Origin: Runella limosa DSM 17973
GTDB taxonomy: Bacteria; Bacteroidota; Bacteroidia; Cytophagales; Spirosomataceae
Assembly (NCBI RefSeq): GCF_000482465.1
Contig: NZ_KI519430.1
Span: forward strand, 83,448 to 147,447
Length of the DNA stretch: 64,000 nucleotides
Direction: 5' to 3'
Numbering within the stretch: the first letter of the stretch is position 1; the number at the start of each line of letters is the position of its first letter. Below the pieces are notes generated by a model. That model was given only the letters and a program-made list of their open reading frames with translations, was not told the DNA's origin and did not search any database. Positions 16,424-23,968 of the stretch are shown here, piece by piece. The position numbers and the translations under genes are program-made.

Positions 16424-17341
16424 CTACGGCAATTGATAGCGTTTGAAAAATTCCCAAATGACATCGTTGGCATTGATGGCGGTGGACGGGTCATCGGCGG
16501 CGACGCGACTTTTGACACCCCCAGGCCAGGAATGCCCTCCGTCGTTGGTAAAGTAAAATTCGATGGCGCTGTTGGTGCAATTGCTCCATTTGGTAAGGAT
16601 GTAATTGGGGAAAGTACTGACCGTTTTGCTCGTTGAAGCGCAACCGTCATTTTTTACCCAAGTCGAAAGGCCATCGGCGACGGGCGGGAAGTAATACCCA
16701 AAAATTCCCGTGCCACCTTCGTAGGGAACTTTGGCGTCTAGCTTGGAATGAATGTGCAAAATCGGAACGGGACGCGTTGGCTGGCAGGTAGTAGTGGTAG
16801 CCAATGTTCCTGCAACGGGAGCAATGGCGGCAATTTTGTTGGAAAGCTCACACGCAAGTCGGTAACACATCATGGCGCCGTTTGACATACCCGTCGCATA
16901 GACTTTTTTGGGGTTGATGTTGGGATATTTTTTTATCAATTCATCAATCAAAACGCGGATGAATTTTACATCGTCAATGTTTTTCTCTACTGCGTAATCG
17001 CAGCACGTGCCTGCATTCCACGTGCGAGCGCCCAAAATCCCGTCGCTCTGTACGCCGTCGGGATATACAATGGCAAATTGAGCGGCGTTGGCCTTTTCCG
17101 TCAATAAATAATCACTTTCCATTTGTGATCCTTTCCCGCCTCCACCGTGTAGGGCAATGACCAACGGGACGTCGTTGGATTGGTCGTAATTGGGAGGAAG
17201 GTTGATTAAATAAAAGCGGTTTCGGCCATCTACGGTCAATGTCCCTTCGGTGCGACGAAGTGTAGGTTCAGCGGGCTGTGTGGGCTGGCAACTAAGGGCA
17301 AAAACGAGGAAAATCCCCAAAATGATAGATAAAGTTTTCAT
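16424..17341 (-). CDS. LpqC/PHB-depolymerase-like esterase lipoprotein
   Basis: The 305-residue protein has a lipoprotein signal with lipobox 'FALSCQ' (residues 14-19). It has an alpha/beta-hydrolase fold of the LpqC/feruloyl-esterase group: 'LVIALHGGGGKGSQME' oxyanion loop, 'YATGMSNGAMMCYRLA' with the nucleophile Ser, 'LHIHSKLDAKVPYEGG' with the acid Asp, and 'NDGGHSWPGG' with the His. The extra Cys pair 'NAGTCCDYA' is typical for the group. It would cleave ester-linked groups at the cell surface. The second enzyme of this fold in the window is at 11604; they are not close relatives. Confidence 0.9.
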   Translation of the reverse strand: MKTLSIILGIFLVFALSCQPTQPAEPTLRRTEGTLTVDGRNRFYLINLPPNYDQSNDVPLVIALHGGGGKGSQMESDYLLTEKANAAQFAIVYPDGVQSDGILGARTWNAGTCCDYAVEKNIDDVKFIRVLIDELIKKYPNINPKKVYATGMSNGAMMCYRLACELSNKIAAIAPVAGTLATTTTCQPTRPVPILHIHSKLDAKVPYEGGTGIFGYYFPPVADGLSTWVKNDGCASTSKTVSTFPNYILTKWSNCTNSAIEFYFTNDGGHSWPGGVKSRVAADDPSTAINANDVIWEFFKRYQLP

Positions 17342-17514
17342 GGAAGTTGAAAGACTGTTTAATGGTGAAGGTGTTGCGGGTTAGATGCGGAGACAGAGTG
17401 AAAGTTTAAACTGTTCCCCTAAAAAAAGCTACTGACATAGGGTTGTCATACGCTGTCCCGACCTTTGTGTTGTTCAAAAAGCAAAAAGAAATTTTACCAA
17501 AAAACACAACAACC

Positions 17515-18015
17515 ATGAAAACATTTATTGAAGTACTTGCCTCAGAATTGGAAAACGAAAGCATCGGAACACGTAAGATGCTGGCGTTGGTGCCTGTCGA
17601 AAAAGGCGACTGGAAACCTCACGCTAAAAACATGGCAATGAAGCACTTGGCTACGCACGTAGCGGAGACGGCGGGTTGGATAGAGTCAGTTTTGACAACG
17701 GAAGGAATAGACTTTGCCGCCATGCCTTACGAACCACGCAGCTTTGAAACGAACGGAGAGTTGCTTACTTTTTTTGACGAAAATGTTGCCAAATCAAAAG
17801 CCCAATTGTTACAAACCAAAGACGACGCATTGGACGGTACATGGACGATGCGCAACGGCGACGTAATTTTTATGCAACTTTCTAAATACGACACTATCCG
17901 TCACTCAATTGGCCAAATGATTCACCACCGTGCGCAATTAGGCGTATATCTTCGTTTGCTTGATATTCCGATTCCAGGCGTCTATGGCCCAAGTGCCGAC
18001 GAGATGGGCGCGTAG
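17515..18015 (+). CDS. DinB-family metal-binding protein
   Basis: I start at the ATG at 17515 ('MKTFIEVLASELENESIG'); upstream frame has no support. The 166-residue four-helix bundle shows the DinB layout: 'NMAMKHLATHVAETAGW' (first metal His pair), and 'DTIRHSIGQMIHHRAQLGVYLRLL' (second His motif). 'LGVYLRLLDIPIPGVYGPSADE' is the usual C-terminal ending in Bacteroidota. The family includes thiol transferases and proteins of unknown role; no substrate can be named. Immediately after its stop begins the promoter of the TPP riboswitch. Confidence 0.9.
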   Translation: MKTFIEVLASELENESIGTRKMLALVPVEKGDWKPHAKNMAMKHLATHVAETAGWIESVLTTEGIDFAAMPYEPRSFETNGELLTFFDENVAKSKAQLLQTKDDALDGTWTMRNGDVIFMQLSKYDTIRHSIGQMIHHRAQLGVYLRLLDIPIPGVYGPSADEMGA

Positions 18016-18037
18016 TTCAACTATTTTTGATGAACTG

Positions 18038-18067
18038 TTGAATCTTTCAAATTCCTCCCTACTTTTG
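18038..18067 (+). promoter_or_regulatory. Promoter of the TPP riboswitch operon
   Basis: TTG (18038-18040), a 19-base spacer, and TACTTTTG (18060-18067) give an exact Bacteroidota TTG-N19-TAnnTTTG promoter. The aptamer starts about 10-15 bases later, so the riboswitch is at the very 5' end of the transcript. Confidence 0.85.
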
Positions 18068-18078
18068 TGTTCATATTT

Positions 18079-18155
18079 CATGCACGGGGTGCTGTAAAAA
18101 GCTGAGATGATACCCGAGAACCTGAACTGGTTAGTACCAGCGGAGGAATGCAGGA
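18079..18155 (+). ncRNA. TPP riboswitch (THI element)
   Basis: The conserved parts occur in the right order: ACGGGGTGC (18084), CTGAGAT(GA) (18102) followed by ACCC (18112), GAACCTGAACTGGTT (18118) and TACCAGCG with AGGAA (18135-18148). The closing P1 stem uses TGCA bases on both sides. The aptamer binds thiamine pyrophosphate and should act on the terminator at 18215-18261. Confidence 0.97.
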
Positions 18156-18214
18156 GACAAAAGACGTAGGAGAACTAGCCCCATCGCAAGAGGGGTATAT
18201 TCATACTGGTTTTG

Positions 18215-18261
18215 AAACCTCATTTCGAGCACTCGGTGCAGAAATGAGGTTTTATTTTTTT
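18215..18261 (+). terminator. Riboswitch expression-platform terminator
   Basis: A 12-bp stem AAACCTCATTTC with its complement encloses an inner GCAC/GTGC stem, and is followed by TATTTTTTT. It lies 12 bases before the first coding start (18274). The preceding CTGGT (18206) is complementary to ACCAG in the aptamer (18136), which suggests the alternative, antiterminating fold. Predicted effect: TPP turns the operon off. Confidence 0.9.
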
Positions 18262-18273
18262 AATCCAACTCGT

Positions 18274-19002
18274 ATGAATGAAGAACTTCAATTGAGCGAA
18301 AAAAGCCTTGTCAATCCTCCGCTACGCAACTGGCAAGGCCGCAAAGAATGGTTTTTTAACCGCGAACACACCGACACTTACGAACTTTGGTACGAAGGCC
18401 GCTACAAACGTGCTGAAGTTTGGCAAAAGAAAATCATGGGGCGGTTTGTCACCTCCGACCCTCGCATCAAAACCTTGCTCGAATTTGGCTGCGGCACGGG
18501 GCGCTTCACCCGTTGGTGGAAAGAAATCGGTATCGAAGCCGCTGGGGGCGACATTTCCCCCTTTATGCTCGGGCAAGCCGTTCATCTTTTTGGGGGAAAT
18601 TTGGTGTGGGCCGACTCCCATTTTATGCCCTTCAAAAATCACACCTTCGATTGCCTCGCTTTTATCACGACGTTTGAATACTACCGCGACCCCGTGCAGG
18701 TAATCCGTGAAGCGGCGCGCGTGGCCAAATACGGGATTGCGTTTGGCATGATGAACCGCAACTCTCCCAAAGTCGTCCGCCGACGAGTGCAAGAAGCCTT
18801 TGGCAAAAATCCTTTTTACGTTACGGCGACGTTTTACACCCCTACCCTGCTTACCCAAAAAATCCACGAGGCGCTTGAGGGAAGAAGCTACAGCATCGAA
18901 TGGCAAGCGACGGGGCTTCCTGAGTGGTTTCCTGTGCAAGAATGGCACGTTCCGTACGGCGATTTTTTCGGTTTGTTTGTCAAATTCAACGATGTGCAAT
19001 GA
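18274..19002 (+). CDS. SAM-dependent methyltransferase under TPP riboswitch
   Basis: I start at the ATG at 18274 (242 residues); the frame continues upstream through the terminator, which cannot be coding. It is a class I methyltransferase: motif I 'LEFGCGTGRFTRWW' (about residue 72), 'GGDISPFMLGQA' acidic loop, 'WADSHFMPFKNHTFDCLAF' motif IV region, and 'TFEYYRDPVQVIREAARV' motif V. The N-terminal 60 residues ('WFFNREHTDTYELWYEGRYKRAE') are distinctive. It is the first of four genes whose starts overlap the previous stop; the fourth encodes a Trm112-like zinc protein, of a kind that activates some methyltransferases. The substrate is unknown; a thiamine-related one is inferred. Confidence 0.85.
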   Translation: MNEELQLSEKSLVNPPLRNWQGRKEWFFNREHTDTYELWYEGRYKRAEVWQKKIMGRFVTSDPRIKTLLEFGCGTGRFTRWWKEIGIEAAGGDISPFMLGQAVHLFGGNLVWADSHFMPFKNHTFDCLAFITTFEYYRDPVQVIREAARVAKYGIAFGMMNRNSPKVVRRRVQEAFGKNPFYVTATFYTPTLLTQKIHEALEGRSYSIEWQATGLPEWFPVQEWHVPYGDFFGLFVKFNDVQ

Positions 19003-20054
19003 TGGAAAACGCGGGCAAAATCAACGAAGAATACTTCAAACAAGTCATTTTACCCAACAGTGGTTTTCGGAAAAAAGAAGTGCTCGTCGGGCCGAATTTT
19101 GGAGTGGACGTGGCATTAATTGATTTGCTGGACGAAAGGGCAATGGTGCTTACCAGCGACCCGCTCAGTCTTATCCCGACCTTGGGACTGCAAGAATCGG
19201 CTTGGCTGTCGGTGCATTTGATGGCCAATGACATCGCCACGACGAGTTTTTCGCCCATGTACCTACAAACCGTTTTGAATCTCCCGACAAGCATTACTGA
19301 CGCTCAGTTTCGGGAATATTGGCAGCACATCGACCACTTTTGCCAACAAATCGGTGTGGCCATCACGGGAGGGCATACGGGCAGCATTGAAGGACAAAAT
19401 TCGACCATTGCGGGCGGTGGAACGATGATAACGATTGCGCCAAAATCGCAACTTCTGACCTCCAACAACGCACAAGCGGGAGATTTGATTGTGATGACCA
19501 AACAATGCGCCATGTCGTCGGTGGCGATTTTGGCCTTGTCTTTTCCCGAAACGGTCAAACAGCAACTGGGAACAGAAATAGCCCAGAAAGCCAGCGATTT
19601 GTTTTACCAAACCTCAGTTTTGAAAGAAGCTGAAGTTGTTCGGAAACTCAATGAAAAACAACGGGTTGTCAACGCTATGCACGACGTCACCGAAGGTGGT
19701 GTGCTAGGAGCGGTGTTTGAAATGTCGGTAGCGAGTAGGCTTGGAGTAGAAGTAAACGATGAAAAAATCCCGCGTACTGATGTGGAAACGGCAGTTTGCA
19801 ACATGTTTGGGCTTGATTCCCGCTATTGTATTGGGGCAGGCTCGATGATTCTATCCGTAAACCCAGCCCACGAAACGGTGGTGATTCATGCGTTAATCGA
19901 GCAGGGACTGCCAGCAACCGTGATTGGTAAGTTTGTCGCTCCTTCTGAAGGGCATACCATTATCGAACACGAACAAAGAAAATCCTTGCCTTATTTTGAA
20001 ACAGACCCGTATTGGGCAGCATTTTTTGGGGCATATAACAAAGGCTGGAAATGA
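18999..20054 (+). CDS. AIR-synthase/ThiL-related protein
   Basis: 351 residues, with the start chosen at ATGATG overlapping the previous TGA. The fold is the AIR synthase/thiamine-monophosphate-kinase/HypE superfamily: 'VGPNFGVDVALIDL' (weakened GDD motif), 'VLTSDPLSLIP', 'LMANDIATTSFSPMYL' (ND motif), 'GGHTGSIEGQ' and the C-terminal 'MHDVTEGGVLGAVFEM'. The N-terminal helix 'GKINEEYFKQVILPNSGFRKKE' (with a Gly-Phe-Arg-Lys stretch) is typical of this AIRS-related group rather than of ThiL, which begins at the GDD motif. It is probably an ATP-using enzyme acting on a small molecule. Whether that is thiamine phosphate is open; its riboswitch control suggests so. Confidence 0.8.
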   Translation: MMENAGKINEEYFKQVILPNSGFRKKEVLVGPNFGVDVALIDLLDERAMVLTSDPLSLIPTLGLQESAWLSVHLMANDIATTSFSPMYLQTVLNLPTSITDAQFREYWQHIDHFCQQIGVAITGGHTGSIEGQNSTIAGGGTMITIAPKSQLLTSNNAQAGDLIVMTKQCAMSSVAILALSFPETVKQQLGTEIAQKASDLFYQTSVLKEAEVVRKLNEKQRVVNAMHDVTEGGVLGAVFEMSVASRLGVEVNDEKIPRTDVETAVCNMFGLDSRYCIGAGSMILSVNPAHETVVIHALIEQGLPATVIGKFVAPSEGHTIIEHEQRKSLPYFETDPYWAAFFGAYNKGWK

Positions 20055-20689
20055 AAAAAAGCATCTATCTAATTGCCGACCCAAGCCTCGAAACATCGCT
20101 TTTGCTCCAGAAAATTGAGCAAGCGCTGCGGGGCGGCCTGTTCGCGGTTCAACTTTGGGACCATTGGCGGGGCATTTTAGACCCGCTTACGGTGATTAAG
20201 CAAGTGCATGAATTGACCCGAGCGGCTCATGTACCTTTGTTTTTGAATGAAGGATTAGAGTTTCTAAAATGGACTTGTTTTGACGGAATTCACCTCGACA
20301 AACCCAATGAAATGCTTCCCGCCTTAAAAAAACAACGCCCCGATTTGTTGTGGGGAATGACCTGTTCCAACCACGTCGAAGAATTACAATGGGCCGAACG
20401 GCATTCGCTTGATTATATTTCTTATTGCTCCGTTTTTCCGTCCAAAACAAGCACGAGTTGCGAGTTAGTCACCTCCGAAACCATCCAAAATACCCGTCAA
20501 TTTTACCAAGGAAAGGTATTTTTGGCGGGGGGAATCAATGAGTTGACCTTACCACGTTTGCATTCGTTGCCTTTCGACGGAATCGCCTTGGTTTCGGCCA
20601 TTATGGGCGCGTCTAATCCTAACGAGGCTGTTTTGAGTTACCATTCATTTTTAAATCAACCCACCCATGACAAAGCATTTTCTCTCTAA
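20051..20689 (+). CDS. Divergent ThiE/TenI-like TIM-barrel protein
   Basis: 212 residues, overlapping the AIRS-like gene by 4 bases. A ThiE-type fold is seen: 'IADPSLET', 'FAVQLWDHWRG', 'LFLNEGLEFL', 'FDGIHLDKP', 'WGMTCSNHVEEL', 'LDYISYCSVFPSKTSTS' and 'VFLAGGINEL'. In canonical ThiE the second strand ends QLREK, with an Arg and a Lys that bind pyrophosphate; here it is QLWDH. The NDD motif is NEG, and the G-x-G of DYIG-x-G is missing. Strong thiamine-phosphate synthase activity is therefore unlikely; a TenI-like isomerase or other sugar-phosphate or pyrimidine chemistry fits better. It is in the riboswitch operon. Confidence 0.8.
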   Translation: MKKSIYLIADPSLETSLLLQKIEQALRGGLFAVQLWDHWRGILDPLTVIKQVHELTRAAHVPLFLNEGLEFLKWTCFDGIHLDKPNEMLPALKKQRPDLLWGMTCSNHVEELQWAERHSLDYISYCSVFPSKTSTSCELVTSETIQNTRQFYQGKVFLAGGINELTLPRLHSLPFDGIALVSAIMGASNPNEAVLSYHSFLNQPTHDKAFSL

Positions 20690-20942
20690 GTTGTGTTGTC
20701 CTTTTGACAAAAGCGACCTTCATCTGCAAGTTTTCACCGAAAAAGAACCAGACCTTATTCACGAAGGATTACTGACTTGCCCAACTTGTAATCGTCTGTA
20801 TCCCATCATCCACGGAGTCCCCATCATGATTCCTGACAATTATCGCGAAACCCAATTGGAACAGCCTTTTTTTGTAAAATGGGAAAGTCAATTGAGCCTC
20901 GAAGCGAAAGCTAGGCAGCAAATCAAGAATGTTCTTTCTTAG
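20667..20942 (+). CDS. Trm112-like zinc protein
   Basis: A 91-residue protein overlapping the ThiE-like gene by 23 bases. It has 'LCCPFDKSDLHLQV' near the start and 'GLLTCPTCNRLYPIIHGVPIMIPD' in the middle (paired cysteines for zinc, then the GVPIMIP strand). This is the Trm112 family, whose eukaryotic and archaeal members bind and stabilise methyltransferases. Being in the same operon as a SAM methyltransferase, a partner role is likely but inferred. The last 20 bases overlap the 3' end of the convergent Crp-type gene. Confidence 0.9.
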   Translation: MTKHFLSKLCCPFDKSDLHLQVFTEKEPDLIHEGLLTCPTCNRLYPIIHGVPIMIPDNYRETQLEQPFFVKWESQLSLEAKARQQIKNVLS

Positions 20943-21507
20943 CTAATTCCTTTCGGATTCGGCTCAGTGACTGTGGGGTTATTTTCAAATAAGAGGCAAT
21001 GTATTGCTGAGGAACGTGCAGCAAAATAGCTGGATAGCGTTTTTGTAACTCAAGGTATTTGTCCATAGCCGTACCGTAGTTCAAAAAATCGTTGTCTTTG
21101 ATTTTGTTGAGTAATGCGGCCTCGATAATGGTTTTGGTGTAGATGTAAAAATTGGGAATGGTTTCGTTGAGTTTTTCCCAGTTATTACGTTTTATCACCA
21201 AAATCTTTGCCGCAGTCATTGCTTGAATGGCATTTTCGCAGGGGGTTAAGTTGTAATAACTTTCCAAATCGGCGTAAAATTGGTTAGGGCGAACAAAATA
21301 CTTGGTAATTTCTTCGCCCTGGTTTCCAATGTCATAGCTACGCAGAAAGCCTTCGTCCACAAACATGATTTCATGAGCAATAGCCCCAAACTCCAAAAAG
21401 TGTTCTCCTGCTTTTAGATTTTTTTCATAGGCATGGTTTAGCACTTGCTGGACGCTATCGTCGCTCAGAATGCCACCAAATTGAAGGGTTGATTTGAGTT
21501 TGTTCAT
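20923..21507 (-). CDS. Crp/Fnr-family transcriptional regulator
   Basis: 194 residues, typical for Bacteroidota Crp/Fnr regulators. A cyclic-nucleotide-type beta barrel is seen in 'LKAGEHFLEFGAIAHEIMFVDEGFLRSY', here read as GEHFLEFG then FVDEGFLR; no conserved cAMP-binding Arg-Ser pair is visible. The C-terminal HTH reads 'LLHVPQQYIASYLKITPQSLSRIRKEL' (QQYIASYL, then LSRIRKEL). It is the second gene of an operon with the SDR gene (21509-22531): one base separates stop and start. It probably controls this operon or an unlinked set; its ligand is unknown. Confidence 0.9.
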   Translation of the reverse strand: MNKLKSTLQFGGILSDDSVQQVLNHAYEKNLKAGEHFLEFGAIAHEIMFVDEGFLRSYDIGNQGEEITKYFVRPNQFYADLESYYNLTPCENAIQAMTAAKILVIKRNNWEKLNETIPNFYIYTKTIIEAALLNKIKDNDFLNYGTAMDKYLELQKRYPAILLHVPQQYIASYLKITPQSLSRIRKELAKKEHS

Positions 21508-21508
21508 A

Positions 21509-22531
21509 TCACGGGACTATCCCAAGTTTTAAAACACTTTCGGCACAAGAAAGAACGGCTTCTCGGTTGGTGCGGGGGCGCCAGCCAAGTTCTTTGATTG
21601 CCTTTGAGTTATTGATTTTTCGTTCGACGCCTAAATCTAATAAAACGGGTTGGAGTGTTTTATCAAATAGAGAAAAAAGTTGAACTGCAAAATTGGGCAA
21701 TAGAAACGAAGGAATCCTGCGACTAGGATAGGCGGTTTTTAAAAGTTGAGCCACTTCTTTGAAAGAAATAAACCCTGCCGAACCAGCGTAACGTTGATGA
21801 GCAGCTTGGGGTTTTTCCATAGCTAAAATCAGTAACTCAGCGACCGAACGCACGTCCACCATGTCGAAACCAATGGCGGGTAAAGCGGGCATAGTTCCAT
21901 CCAATGCTTTGATGACAATGTTTGCAGAAGTTCCAAAATCTTCTTCTAACACTGGCCCTAAAATTGCCCCAGGAAGAACAGTCGTAAGTTCTAAGCCCGA
22001 CCTGTCGGTTTTTATATACTCCCACGCGGCTTTTTCTGCAATGGTTTTACTTCGAAAATAAGGAGTTGTATCTGCCAAATTGGTGACGTCTGTCCATGTA
22101 TTTTCGTCAAGGACAACGTTTTTGTCATTTTTTGCTCTTCCATACAAAATAGCTGAAGAAGAGGACGTTAACACAACTCGTTTAACACCGTTTTTTGAGG
22201 CAGCTTTCAGAATATTGAGAACCCCGTTTTTAGCAGGTTCTATTAGTTCCTCATCGTTTCTGGGTAACTCTCTTGGAAACGGTGATGCAATGTGTTGTAC
22301 GTAATCCATTCCTTTGGTAAGTAGCATCCACACTTTTTCATTGCTCAAATCGGCTTCCGCAAAACTCAGTAAATGTGTGTTGGCAGTGTGTTGAGCAATG
22401 ATGGCTTTGATGGCATCAGCACGTTGCAGGCTACGGAGCGTTCCTACAACTTCGTAGCCTTTTTCGAGTAGTTGAATAGCCGTATGCGACCCTAAAAAAC
22501 CTGTTATTCCTGTGACCAATACTTTTTTCAT
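21509..22531 (-). CDS. SDR-family NAD-dependent reductase/epimerase
   Basis: I start at the ATG at 22531 (340 residues); a longer start would place the promoter inside the gene. Extended-SDR motifs: 'KVLVTGITGFLGSHTAIQLL' (GxxGxxG), 'VVLTSSSSAIL', and 'PYFRSKTIAEKAAWEY' with the catalytic Tyr-x-x-x-Lys. The closest style is dihydroflavonol-4-reductase/cinnamyl-alcohol-like enzymes, which reduce ketones or aldehydes with NADPH. It has an exact promoter (22553-22582) and is followed by the Crp gene. Confidence 0.85.
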   Translation of the reverse strand: MKKVLVTGITGFLGSHTAIQLLEKGYEVVGTLRSLQRADAIKAIIAQHTANTHLLSFAEADLSNEKVWMLLTKGMDYVQHIASPFPRELPRNDEELIEPAKNGVLNILKAASKNGVKRVVLTSSSSAILYGRAKNDKNVVLDENTWTDVTNLADTTPYFRSKTIAEKAAWEYIKTDRSGLELTTVLPGAILGPVLEEDFGTSANIVIKALDGTMPALPAIGFDMVDVRSVAELLILAMEKPQAAHQRYAGSAGFISFKEVAQLLKTAYPSRRIPSFLLPNFAVQLFSLFDKTLQPVLLDLGVERKINNSKAIKELGWRPRTNREAVLSCAESVLKLGIVP

Positions 22532-22552
22532 GGCAATTGCTTTTGTTTTAGG

Positions 22553-22582
22553 CAAAAGTAGGGATACCCAAAATCACCGCAA
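22553..22582 (-). promoter_or_regulatory. Promoter of the SDR-Crp operon
   Basis: On the minus strand TTG, 19 bases, TACTTTTG: an exact match to TTG-N19-TAnnTTTG. The -7 box is 21 bases upstream of the start at 22531, which argues for the short start. Confidence 0.8.
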
Positions 22583-22698
22583 TTACCAAATGGTAAGAAA
22601 TGATGGAAGTAAACCATAACATAGGATAAAATGCGACGGTGCCTAAAAACATCCCTAAAATGTCGCAGTTCCCCCCTGTGAAAGTGTAACTCTTAGCT

Positions 22699-22706
22699 TA
22701 CTTTTG
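22699..22706 (+). promoter_or_regulatory. -7 box of the MFS transporter gene
   Basis: TACTTTTG matches TAnnTTTG 19 bases before the ATG at 22726; no TTG at normal spacing. Confidence 0.45.
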
Positions 22707-22725
22707 CCAAAATTTAAAATGAAGG

Positions 22726-23916
22726 ATGAAGAACCCTAAAAAGGTTTCGAAAGAAATCATTGTTTTTACTTCTTGCTCAATGGTATTGACGGCCTTGGGT
22801 ATTGATATTATGCTACCAGCCTTTGCGGAAGTTCGTCACCATTTTGCCGTGGGAAACGACGTTGCCCAAACCGACAAGTTGGTTACTTTTTTCTTTATGG
22901 GGCAAATTATGCAAATTGTTTTTGGGTACTTGACTGATAAAATAGGACGATTACCCATCCTGAGGTTTGGCATACTACTATACACCTTGAGCGGTTTCGC
23001 AACAGTATTTTCCCCCAGTTTGCCGTGGATGTTTTTCTTTCGGTTCATTTCAGGTATGGGAGCGGCAGCCGTTTTTATGACCTCTATTGCCTCAGTCCGC
23101 GACCGATATGCAGGTGATGAAATGGCCAGAGTTATGTCGCTAGTCCTAACCTTATTTTTGTTTACTCCCGTCATTGCACCGTCACTCGGAGCCGTGGTTT
23201 TGAATTATTATTCGTGGCAATGGGTGTTTCTTGTTCCGCCAATTTTTGCGGTTTTGGTATTCATTTGGTCATTTCGGATGGACGAATCGTTGCCCGTTGA
23301 AGCTCGGAATGACATGAAAATAGTTGAGCTTATACCTAAACTCAAATCAATTGCTACCGATGCACATTTTTTACGGTACGTAACCATCGCCACATTAATT
23401 TTCTCTGTGTTAAGTAGTTATGTCTCTAGCTCTGAAAGAATCATTGGGGATATTTACCAGCGTCCCGATTTGTTTCCAGTTATTTTTGGTGCTATTGGTT
23501 TGTTAATGGCCATTTTGTCGTTGACTAACTCCTATTTTACCAAAAGGTATGGAGCAAAAAAGACGCTTAGGATCATTCTTGTGCTTTATTTAGCGGCAGC
23601 ATCGGTATTACTCGGGGGCGTGCTGTTTTTGGGCAATCCTCCGCCGATGGTCTATTTCTTTGTGATGATAGCATTGTTGATGGCATTTACTACCGCTGGC
23701 GATCCCAATAGTGGGGCGTTGGCACTGGAGTTTATGGGCGAAAATGCAGGTTTGGCAGCTGCAGTTGACGGCACTATCTTCTTTTTTATTGGTTCAGGAA
23801 TTGGGGCAGTCATTAGTAGCCAGTTGACCAACGGCGTTTTACCATTGGCGATTGGAGCGGTCGTAGCTAGTTTGATTTCGGTGATTTTGGCTTTTGGGGA
23901 TACCGCTAAAAAATAG
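22726..23916 (+). CDS. MFS transporter, Bcr/CflA-like
   Basis: 396 residues with 12 hydrophobic segments. 'DIMLPAFAEVRHHFAVG' and 'GYLTDKIGRLPILRFGILLYTLSG' hold the DxxGR-type loop after TM2 and are typical of the Bcr/CflA (DHA1) drug-resistance group; 'FRFISGMGAAAVFMTSIA' is TM4, with the conserved Arg. It should be an exporter for a small toxic compound, driven by protons. Divergent from the SDR gene and convergent with fdhD. Confidence 0.85.
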   Translation: MKNPKKVSKEIIVFTSCSMVLTALGIDIMLPAFAEVRHHFAVGNDVAQTDKLVTFFFMGQIMQIVFGYLTDKIGRLPILRFGILLYTLSGFATVFSPSLPWMFFFRFISGMGAAAVFMTSIASVRDRYAGDEMARVMSLVLTLFLFTPVIAPSLGAVVLNYYSWQWVFLVPPIFAVLVFIWSFRMDESLPVEARNDMKIVELIPKLKSIATDAHFLRYVTIATLIFSVLSSYVSSSERIIGDIYQRPDLFPVIFGAIGLLMAILSLTNSYFTKRYGAKKTLRIILVLYLAAASVLLGGVLFLGNPPPMVYFFVMIALLMAFTTAGDPNSGALALEFMGENAGLAAAVDGTIFFFIGSGIGAVISSQLTNGVLPLAIGAVVASLISVILAFGDTAKK

Positions 23917-23968
23917 GGATGGCATTGTTTTAAAACCTTTACCCACAGAACTCGCTGAACTATAAAAA

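Noticed and set aside
16424-17341. Poly(3-hydroxybutyrate) depolymerase naming
   Set aside because: The fold is shared by feruloyl and other esterases; nothing in the sequence shows PHB binding, so only the esterase family is called.
18148-18273. Longer methyltransferase start at 18148
   Set aside because: These codons run through the end of the TPP aptamer and the terminator hairpin. The ATG at 18274 fits the riboswitch layout.
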